Assembly: GCA_910585935.1 (NCBI GenBank)
Contig: CAJUHN010000256.1
Span: 1-5,608 of the forward strand
Direction: 5' to 3'
Origin: an uncultured Lachnospiraceae bacterium
Lineage (GTDB): Bacteria; Bacillota; Clostridia; Lachnospirales; Lachnospiraceae
DNA length: 5,608 nt
A program made the translations under genes and the position numbers. Positions 1 to 5,527 of the stretch are shown here, one piece after another. The notes below the pieces were generated by a model. It saw nothing but the letters and a program-made list of their open reading frames with translations. It searched no databases and was not told where the DNA came from. Each line of letters opens with the position of its first letter. The stretch's first letter is position 1.

Positions 1-105
1 ATTTAGTACCACTACGTCTGGAACGGAGCGAGAGCGCGGCTTCGTTGGAATAGAATACATTCTGGGGCGAACCTTTGATACTATATTCTTCTTCTCATTT
101 ATCAC
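1..105. other. GC-rich edge segment with hairpins, no assignable gene
   Basis: Bases 1-75 are clearly richer in G and C than the rest of the window. AACGGAGC (22-29) can pair with GCTTCGTT (39-46) through one G-U pair around a 9-base loop. AGAAT (52-56) can pair with ATTCT (59-63). On the minus strand, GGGGAG (105-110) sits correctly spaced before ATG (98-96), but that frame reads MRRRI and stops at TAG (83-81). It then stays open for 22 codons to another TAG. A second minus frame stays open from GTG at 105 to the window edge (35 codons), rich in Arg, Ser and Pro. Neither frame resembles a family I can name with confidence. This could be the edge of an interspersed repeat, a decayed small gene or part of a structured RNA, and the window edge prevents a decision. 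Confidence 0.3.
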
Positions 106-116
106 TCCCCAAAATA

Positions 117-169
117 AAAAACGCTTTCTTTATGATAAACAAATTTCCTTATCAAAAAGAAAGCATTTT
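117..169 (-). terminator. Intrinsic terminator of the zinc-ribbon gene
   Basis: The arms 123-138 (GCTTTCTTTATGATAA) and 149-164 (TTATCAAAAAGAAAGC) form a 16-base stem with a single A-A mismatch and a 10-base loop. Read on the minus strand, the stem is followed by GTTTTTTATTTT (122-111), a good U-tract. It starts 40 bases after the stop codon of the minus-strand gene ending at 204. The plus-strand side also carries a run of T (166-169), so the hairpin may stop transcription from both directions. It marks the end of the minus-strand gene group. Confidence 0.88.
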
Positions 170-203
170 AATATTTCACTATTTTATGTTCTTACCTGCC
201 ATT

Positions 204-674
204 TTATTTCACTTTTGTACCGCATTTCGTGCAAAAAACAGCTTCTTTTTCTAATTTATTTCCGCAGTTAGAACAATAACCTATTTCTTCTTCCTCTTCT
301 TCTACTACAACTTCTGGATCAACATTGACTTTTTCTCCACACATAGAACAGAATACTGCATCACCCTTTAACTCTGCCCCACATTTTGGACATACTTGTA
401 TTCCTTTCAGATTTTGAATCGCAGTTTTTAATCTGTCAATCTCTGCATATGCTTCTTTAATCTGTTGGCATTTTTCTTGATAAGGGGTATCTTCTTTTTC
501 CTTATTATCCTCATAGAACATCTTTCCCATTTCAAAGTATAAATTCTGTATGATTTCTTCCTGTACGCTTATCTGTCCGTTCAAATTGCCTATCTCTGCG
601 ATATCTTTTACTTTTTTTGTCACATCTTTTCCTTTATTTGTTATGGTTTCTCCCACTTTATTAAAAAAATCCAT
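204..674 (-). CDS. Coiled-coil protein with two C-terminal zinc ribbons
   Basis: This is a 156-residue, probably cytoplasmic protein. Residues 1-25 form a Lys-rich amphipathic start. Residues about 30-90 are charged and helical with coiled-coil character. Two zinc ribbons of the double-zinc-ribbon type follow: C95-x2-C98 with C109-x2-C112, and C134-x2-C137 with C148-x2-C151, both spaced CxxC-x10-CxxC. An acidic linker (EEEEEE near 125-130) joins them. There is no signal peptide or membrane segment. Proteins with this layout, a helical N-terminus plus zinc-ribbon tails, are common in clostridia and have no established function. The ribbons probably bind zinc and may mediate contacts with protein or nucleic acid, which is inference. 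The start is secure, with AAGGAGG seven bases before ATG. The gene lies 98 bases after the YyaL-like gene on the same strand, has its own candidate promoter and ends before a strong terminator. Confidence 0.9.
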   Translation of the reverse strand: MDFFNKVGETITNKGKDVTKKVKDIAEIGNLNGQISVQEEIIQNLYFEMGKMFYEDNKEKEDTPYQEKCQQIKEAYAEIDRLKTAIQNLKGIQVCPKCGAELKGDAVFCSMCGEKVNVDPEVVVEEEEEEIGYCSNCGNKLEKEAVFCTKCGTKVK

Positions 675-680
675 AGTTTA

Positions 681-690
681 TCCTCCTTTT
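681..690 (-). promoter_or_regulatory. Strong Shine-Dalgarno site of the zinc-ribbon gene
   Basis: On the minus strand the sequence reads AAAAGGAGGA, followed by TAAACT and the ATG at 674. The AAGGAGG core (682-688) is a full match to the anti-Shine-Dalgarno end of 16S rRNA, at about seven bases from the start. It fixes the start codon. It is much stronger than the sites of the two larger genes, so this small protein is probably translated efficiently. Confidence 0.85.
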
Positions 691-733
691 TATCTGTTCT
701 TCTTTCTATGTCCTCACTATACGTTACGTTTTT

Positions 734-762
734 ATCATATCATGTTCTGTTTTTAGATACAA
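734..762 (-). promoter_or_regulatory. Candidate vegetative promoter for the zinc-ribbon gene
   Basis: On the minus strand TTGTAT (762-757) and TATGAT (739-734) are separated by exactly 17 bases. The -10 matches TATAAT in five of six positions, and the -35 matches TTGACA in three of six. Transcription would start near 727, about 50 bases before the ATG. I see no convincing terminator between the upstream gene (stop at 773) and this promoter, so read-through from the YyaL-like gene is also possible. In AT-rich DNA such matches arise easily by chance. Confidence 0.35.
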
Positions 763-772
763 TAAAACAATT

Positions 773-2794
773 CTATATTTTTTCTAAAATTTTCCGTAAC
801 TTTTTTTCTGGCGGACTGCATTTCTGTCCGGAACAAAAATAAAAAAGAGGTTCTTCTGTCACTTTATATTCCTTTGTAAATGGTGCTATTTCGGATAATT
901 GTTTTTCATTTTCCTTTGTCTTCACTAAAACGATCCCATCTTTTTCCTGAATCCATTTACATAATTCTCTTTTATCTTCTTTTGAAATCTCGCCCGTAAC
1001 CATAATTTCTTGTTTTTCTTGATAAATAGGCAGAAGACTCCACAGTGCGAAACTATATCCCATCGGATAATCCTTTATTATTCCTGCCAAATACTCCATT
1101 TGTTTTTCTAATCTCTGCTGCCATTTTATCTCTCCTGTTATCCGAAAAAGATATTCTAATAGATAAAGTGCCATAGAATTTCCAGAAGGAGTTGCTCCAT
1201 CATAGTTTTCTTTTGGACGTATTAATAATTTTTCACTATTTTTTCCATATAAAAAAAATCCTCCATGTTCTGGATCGAAAAACTCTTCTATCATTTTTTC
1301 TGCATGATAAATGACTTTTTCCAGATAATATAATTTTAAAGTCGCCTGATAAAGTTCTAATAGGGCGAAACAATAAAAAGCATAATCTTCCAACATTCCT
1401 TCTATTGCCGTTTCTTTATCCCGGAATCTCACCATAATCTTTCCTTCTTTGATCAAATTCTTTTCTAAAAATGTTTCTGCTTTTTCCGCTATCTCAAGGT
1501 ATTCCTCTTTTCCTAATACAACAGAAGCCTTCGCAAAAGAAGCGATCATAAGCCCATTCCAAGATGTGAGTATTTTATCATCTTTATGAAGTGACATTCT
1601 CCCCTTTCGATAAGAAAGAACTCTCTCAGAAAGAGCATCTATTCTTTCTCTCTCTTCTTTTTTTAAATCTTTTTCTTTATGGTGAAGCAAGTTTGGAATA
1701 TTTTTTCCTTCAAAATTTCCTCTTTCTGTGATCTGAAACCAATGGCAGAAATATTCCCCCTCCTTTTTTCCTAATAATTTTTCTAATTCTTTTTTGGTGA
1801 ATATATAAAATTTCCCTTCTTCTCCTTCACTGTCCGCATCCTGTCCACAATAAAATCCTCCCTCTTTCGAGGTTAATTCCATTTTCACATATTGTAAAGT
1901 CTTTTCCGCTACATATTGATACATTTCTTTTCCTGTCATCTGATAAGCTTGTAAATAAGTATAAGATAATAATGCATTATCATATAACATCTTTTCAAAA
2001 TGAGGAACTAACCATTGATTATCTGTGGAGTATCTAGAAAATCCACCTCCGATATGATCAAACATTCCGCCCAGATACATCTGTTGTAATGTCTTTTCTG
2101 CCATCTCTAATGCTTTTTGTTCTGCTTTGTTTTTTGCATACCTGAGTAAAAATAATAAATGATGTGGGGTAGGAAATTTTGGAGCATATCCAAACCCTCC
2201 ATATTCTGTATCAAAACTTCTCTCAAATTGCTGTTCTGCGATAGAAAATATCTCTTCCAAAAATTCTCCTTCTTTTATTATCTCGCTCTGTTTTTTTAAA
2301 TGATCTTCTATTTCTGTTCCAGCTTTTAAAAGCCTTTCCCTATTTTCTTTCCATTCTTTTGCCATATTCAGCACTAATTCTTTTAAACCGAACTGAAATC
2401 CTCCCCATCTCTTTTTCGGAGGCAGATAAGTGGCGATAAAAAATGGCTTTCCTTCTGGCGTCATAAGTACGGTGAGTGGCCACCCGCCCTGCCCTAACAT
2501 CACCTGACATGCTTCCATATAGACAGCATCAATATCTGGTCGCTCTTCTCTGTCCACTTTGATACAAATAAAATACTCATTTAAAAGTTCTGCGATTTCT
2601 TCATTTTCAAAAGATTCTTTTTCCATCACATGACACCAATGGCAGGTGGAATAACCAATGCTCAAAAAAATAGGCTTATCTTCTTCTTTTGCTCTTAAAA
2701 ATGCCTCCTGCTTCCATGGATACCAATTCACAGGATTATGCGCATGTTGTAATAAATAAGGGGATTTTTCGTGAATGAGTTGATTTTGATACAT
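773..2794 (-). CDS. yyaL: YyaL-type thioredoxin/DUF255 protein
   Basis: This 673-residue protein belongs to the family of Bacillus YyaL and mammalian spermatogenesis-associated protein 20 (DUF255, Thioredox_DsbH). Its length is normal for the family. Residues 1-165 are the thioredoxin-like domain, with the family opening SPYLLQHAHNPVNWYPW (11-27), the CHWC redox motif (C51, C54), KVDREERPDID (79-89) and GGWPLTVLMTPEGKPF (103-118). The rest is an (alpha/alpha)6-barrel resembling sugar epimerases and glycosidases. It carries the family blocks GGFGYAPKFP (199-208), DHIGGGFSRYSTDNQW (246-261) with HFEKMLYDN (265-273), GQDADSEGEEGKFY (317-330), LTSWNGLM (409-416) and DGATPSGNS (532-540). It ends with the usual Cys pair (C654, C659). 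There is no signal peptide, so it is probably cytosolic. A redox or N-acylglucosamine-epimerase-like role has been suggested for the family, but its substrate is unknown. AAGGA lies eight bases before ATG. The gene stands 108 bases after the synthase gene. Confidence 0.95.
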   Translation of the reverse strand: MYQNQLIHEKSPYLLQHAHNPVNWYPWKQEAFLRAKEEDKPIFLSIGYSTCHWCHVMEKESFENEEIAELLNEYFICIKVDREERPDIDAVYMEACQVMLGQGGWPLTVLMTPEGKPFFIATYLPPKKRWGGFQFGLKELVLNMAKEWKENRERLLKAGTEIEDHLKKQSEIIKEGEFLEEIFSIAEQQFERSFDTEYGGFGYAPKFPTPHHLLFLLRYAKNKAEQKALEMAEKTLQQMYLGGMFDHIGGGFSRYSTDNQWLVPHFEKMLYDNALLSYTYLQAYQMTGKEMYQYVAEKTLQYVKMELTSKEGGFYCGQDADSEGEEGKFYIFTKKELEKLLGKKEGEYFCHWFQITERGNFEGKNIPNLLHHKEKDLKKEERERIDALSERVLSYRKGRMSLHKDDKILTSWNGLMIASFAKASVVLGKEEYLEIAEKAETFLEKNLIKEGKIMVRFRDKETAIEGMLEDYAFYCFALLELYQATLKLYYLEKVIYHAEKMIEEFFDPEHGGFFLYGKNSEKLLIRPKENYDGATPSGNSMALYLLEYLFRITGEIKWQQRLEKQMEYLAGIIKDYPMGYSFALWSLLPIYQEKQEIMVTGEISKEDKRELCKWIQEKDGIVLVKTKENEKQLSEIAPFTKEYKVTEEPLFYFCSGQKCSPPEKKLRKILEKI

Positions 2795-2855
2795 ACTTTC
2801 TTTCCTTTCTTATTTTAAAAATAGTAAACTTTTTTATTTTCTATCTCTTATTATT

Positions 2856-2884
2856 TCTATAAAATATAAAAACATACTATTCAA
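2856..2884 (-). promoter_or_regulatory. Candidate promoter for the YyaL-like gene
   Basis: In the 108-base gap after the synthase gene, the minus strand reads TTGAAT (2884-2879), a 17-base spacer, then TATAGA (2861-2856). Each box matches its consensus in four of six positions. No stable terminator hairpin is visible between the synthase stop (2903) and this site, so the YyaL-like gene may be served by read-through, by this promoter or by both. The rest of the gap is AT-rich and holds only the AAGGA ribosome site (2803-2807). Confidence 0.3.
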
Positions 2885-2902
2885 AACAAAAGCCTTCTAT
2901 AC

Positions 2903-5080
2903 TCAACTTTTTATCCACCCTTTTAGAATTTCTAAAAATTCTTTATTATAAATAAATTCTCTATAGTTTACCACTTCATATATTCCCTTTTTATCTTTTC
3001 TTCCAATAAGTTCCTTTTTATCTGTTATTTTCAGTTTAACTTCTTTCGCATCTTCTCCTTTTTTCAGCCAAATATATCGGTAATCAAATTTTTTTATGAC
3101 TGCGCTTTTTCCTCCCTCTCTTTCCACTTCTTGTTTTAATTTCACTAATGGAAATTTTTGATATGTTGTTTTTCTTTTCTTTTTTCGCTTTTGAATATTA
3201 TTCCAAATATCTTTATAATATCCACTTTTTTTGCTGACTTCTTCTGGAAAAGGAGCTTCTCTGTCATATAAAATCCCATATAACGAAGACTTGTCTTTCT
3301 TTTTCTCAAACTGTAAATGATATCTCCATTTGCTCTTTCTACTCTGTACTAACAAAAGAAGCGCATTTGTTTGATATTGATATCTTCCTTTCTCATCTTC
3401 CATTTGAATGGTAAATAAAGTATCTGGCGGAATATAATAAGGAAAATCGCTCAAAAAAGAAGCTCCTCCCTCTGATATATCATAAGTCTTCATCTCCTTT
3501 GTCTGTCCTTCAAACTTTAATTTCATCTTTGTTTCTATAAAAAATCGCTCACTTTCTCTATAAGATATCCGTTCCCAAACAAAAAATAACGACATAATAA
3601 AATAATAGCTATTTAGCATAAGCCACATCAATATGATAATATATCCAAGAGAACCGCCTTTTACTAATCTTATAAAACATCCTATCATTCCTATCCAAGA
3701 AAGAAATAAAAGCCCTCCAAAAACTATCTGACATTTTCGGATTATTCTTTTATTCTCTTTTGTTTGTTTTTTATTTTTATCTTTATTCGTAACAGAAAAT
3801 TTTTCTTCACTGATTCCTAATGTTTCAAAAAATACAGCAGGCAATAGGGCAGGAAATAGAATGGTATCATAAACATTGCTCAACCTTGCTGTTCTCATCT
3901 TTCCTGTTACTTCATTGAGCAGTAAAATATAGGCTATCATCTGAGGCAGCCAGAAAAAAAGTATTCCTTTTACTGTACACTCTACAACTTGAATCGAAAA
4001 AATAGAAGCTAAAATAGGAGCTAAAATAAAAATAAGTCTTCGGACAGGCGTATACCAATATAAAAAAGAAAAGAAATAATCTGCCTTTTGTCGAATATTT
4101 AGTCCTTTTATCCGAAATAAAGACAATCTTCTCATTGTCTGAATACACCCTCTCGCCCACCTTTCTCTCTGTTTATAAAGACTCAATAAATCAGCAGGTG
4201 CTAATCCATTCGCCAACACTTTTGCTACTGCATAAGTTTGATATCCCTTACTCTGAATCAACATACCTGTTGCTAAATCCTCTGTGATAGATTCTGTATA
4301 AAAACCTCCTACTTCTTTCAGAGCTTCTCTAGATAAAATCGTATTTGATCCAGCATATATCACAGAATTGTTTCTATTTCTAGTCAACTGCACTTGGCGG
4401 AAGAAAAAATTTTGTTCATTGGGAATACTGTCTTCTGCATATAAATTAAACTGAAATAAATCTGGATTATAAAAACTTTGTGGACTCTGAACAAATCCCA
4501 TCCTTTTCCCTTCTATAAAAAAATAGGGAACTAATTCTATTAAAAAATCAGACATTGGTATCATATCAGCATCAAAAGTAGCGATAAGAGGAGATGATGT
4601 TACAGAAAGAGCATGATTATAATTTCCTGCTTTCGCTCCTGTATGTTCTTCTCTTTTTAAATATCCTACTTCCATTTCTCTCGCTAACTCTTTTACTTCT
4701 TCTCTGCTCCCATCATCACAAATATAGATATGCACTTTTTCTTTGTTGGGGTATTTCATATTTTTACAGCCCCATATCGTTTTTTTTAATATAAAAGCTG
4801 GTTCATTATAAGTTGCAATAAATACATCGATATCCGGAAATTTCTCCTCTGCCAATTTTGGCTTTATCATATTTTGTCTTTTTTCCTTCCATCCATCTAT
4901 TCCAATATTCGCCACTTCTAAAAATCCTGCTACTTCTGCTAACAAAAGGGAGATTCCAATAAAAGATGATACGATTCCATACTGAAACGGAAGAGTAAAA
5001 AAAATTCTCCAGACAATATAAAAAATAGTTAAAAGCATTGTAATAGCAAATAATATTTTTTGCCTTTTTTTAAATTCCAT
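2903..5080 (-). CDS. bcsA: Cellulose-synthase-type GT2 with PilZ domain
   Basis: This 725-residue inner-membrane processive glycosyltransferase probably polymerises UDP-glucose into a beta-glucan and exports it. Two membrane helices come first (about 9-28 and 35-56). The GT2 domain follows (about 80-330), with ATYNEP (89-94), DDG (D122, D123), DAD (D170, D172), TED (266-268) as catalytic base and QRERW (304-308). Further membrane segments lie near 336-361, 371-390, 404-420, 452-470 and 478-501. FSVTNK (428-433) fits the FxVTxK gating loop of BcsA. A PilZ domain (about 504-605) keeps RESER (508-512) and DISEGG (534-539), the RxxxR and DxSxxG cyclic-di-GMP contacts, so the enzyme should be activated by that messenger. 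Residues 606-725 are an unassigned extension with a KRKKKRK cluster (631-637). No BcsB, BcsZ or cyclase gene is visible, and upstream is non-coding, so the polymer is inferred. The ribosome site is weak (GTGAG about eight bases before ATG). Confidence 0.93.
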   Translation of the reverse strand: MEFKKRQKILFAITMLLTIFYIVWRIFFTLPFQYGIVSSFIGISLLLAEVAGFLEVANIGIDGWKEKRQNMIKPKLAEEKFPDIDVFIATYNEPAFILKKTIWGCKNMKYPNKEKVHIYICDDGSREEVKELAREMEVGYLKREEHTGAKAGNYNHALSVTSSPLIATFDADMIPMSDFLIELVPYFFIEGKRMGFVQSPQSFYNPDLFQFNLYAEDSIPNEQNFFFRQVQLTRNRNNSVIYAGSNTILSREALKEVGGFYTESITEDLATGMLIQSKGYQTYAVAKVLANGLAPADLLSLYKQRERWARGCIQTMRRLSLFRIKGLNIRQKADYFFSFLYWYTPVRRLIFILAPILASIFSIQVVECTVKGILFFWLPQMIAYILLLNEVTGKMRTARLSNVYDTILFPALLPAVFFETLGISEEKFSVTNKDKNKKQTKENKRIIRKCQIVFGGLLFLSWIGMIGCFIRLVKGGSLGYIIILMWLMLNSYYFIMSLFFVWERISYRESERFFIETKMKLKFEGQTKEMKTYDISEGGASFLSDFPYYIPPDTLFTIQMEDEKGRYQYQTNALLLLVQSRKSKWRYHLQFEKKKDKSSLYGILYDREAPFPEEVSKKSGYYKDIWNNIQKRKKKRKTTYQKFPLVKLKQEVEREGGKSAVIKKFDYRYIWLKKGEDAKEVKLKITDKKELIGRKDKKGIYEVVNYREFIYNKEFLEILKGWIKS

Positions 5081-5434
5081 TTTTGTTTCTCACTTTCCCA
5101 AAAAAGATATTTAAAATGTTACAATACTTAGTATAAATCAATCTAATTTTAATATACCTGAAGGAGTTTTTCCGACTATAAAATATTGTTTTATTTTTGG
5201 TTTGTATCGTTATATTAAAATGAGTTTTTAAAAGGGGAATTGTTTTATAGATGTGAACTTAAGGAATAAATTTATATTTCACTAATGCCATCTTCACTAG
5301 AATTTATGAATATCTATAGTGTTAATTTTCCAAATATACTTAAAAATTTTTACTATTATATAATATATATTAATTATCTTTTTACTTTATTTATACTAAT
5401 TTTTTAAAAATTAACTTTCCATTATTTTGCTATA
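5081..5434. other. Non-coding AT-rich stretch between synthase and CRISPR repeats
   Basis: About 350 bases without a supported gene. The first part is the 5' region of the synthase gene. TATACT (minus strand, 5135-5130) could be a -10 box, but no good -35 accompanies it. I see no pattern of a cyclic-di-GMP riboswitch. AT-only inverted repeats occur at 5178-5194 (ATAAAA/TTTTAT), 5361-5372 (TAATATATATTA, a perfect palindrome) and 5397-5413 (8-base arms around one T). CACTA (5295-5299) and TAGTG (5317-5321) can also pair. Bases 5341-5440 contain only about ten G or C. A 40-codon plus-strand frame (5285-5407) is open but lacks a properly placed ribosome site, so it is not called a gene. Confidence 0.6.
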
Positions 5435-5436
5435 AT
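5428..5436 (+). promoter_or_regulatory. Extended -10 promoter pointing into the CRISPR-like repeats
   Basis: TGCTATAAT is a perfect extended -10 element (TGn followed by TATAAT), and such promoters can work without a good -35. The closest upstream match, TTAACT (5411-5416), is only 14 bases away. Transcription would begin near 5443, inside the first repeat copy, and run rightwards through the spacer and second repeat. By analogy with clostridial repeats this would be antisense to the expected crRNA. The box lies in 10% GC DNA, so a chance match is possible. Confidence 0.4.
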
Positions 5437-5527
5437 TTGTGTTCCAATATGGTTAAATTCAAATTCAAATTTAAAATTTTAGAGGGTAGCAGCTCTTCTT
5501 TACATTCCAATATGGTTAAATTCAAAT
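5435..5527 (-). CRISPR. CRISPR-like mini-array: two repeats, one spacer
   Basis: Two copies of a 30-base unit lie 63 bases apart (5435-5464 and 5498-5527). They share an identical 23-base core (5442-5464 and 5505-5527) beginning TTCCAATATGGTTAAATTC, plus TTT at the outer end. A 33-base unique spacer lies between them. On the minus strand the unit runs ATTTGAATTTAACC to GGAATGTAAA, which resembles the type I-B repeats I recall from Clostridioides difficile, with TTAACT near the middle and GGAATGTAAAT at the end. In that orientation the copy at 5435-5464 is last, and its 3' end has decayed (GGAACACAAAT), as is usual for the terminal repeat of an array. No third copy follows at the expected distance on either side, and no cas gene is present. 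It could be a relic, an isolated mini-array or an array end cut off by a mobile element. A simple non-CRISPR direct repeat is the main alternative. Confidence 0.6.

Noticed and set aside
22..63. tRNA or other standard RNA gene in the GC-rich edge
   Set aside because: The hairpins do not form a cloverleaf, and there is no TTCGA loop or anticodon arm at the right spacing.
550..756. 68-codon plus-strand frame opposite the zinc-ribbon gene
   Set aside because: It overlaps the well-supported minus-strand gene and its upstream region, and its hydrophobic wording is what the complement of Lys-rich coding DNA gives. It has no ribosome site.
2795..2902. Terminator between the synthase and YyaL-like genes
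   Set aside because: The minus strand has T-rich runs but no G/C-containing stem before them, and the only pairings are weak AT ones.
3912..4160. 82-codon minus-strand frame inside the synthase gene
   Set aside because: It is an alternative frame within the membrane region of a gene with all family motifs intact, so it is a shadow.
4594..4794. 66-codon plus-strand frame opposite the synthase catalytic domain
   Set aside because: It lies antisense to the conserved GT2 motifs. Its Leu-rich composition follows from the opposite strand, and it has no plausible ribosome site.
5081..5260. Cyclic-di-GMP riboswitch upstream of the PilZ synthase
   Set aside because: I looked for the conserved GEMM-type segments on the minus strand and saw none. 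The stretch is mostly A and T with only weak hairpins.
5219..5266. Small plus-strand starts after AAAAGGGGAATT
   Set aside because: The ATG at 5251 is followed directly by TGA, the ATG at 5219 stops after three codons, and the TTG at 5240 gives only nine codons.
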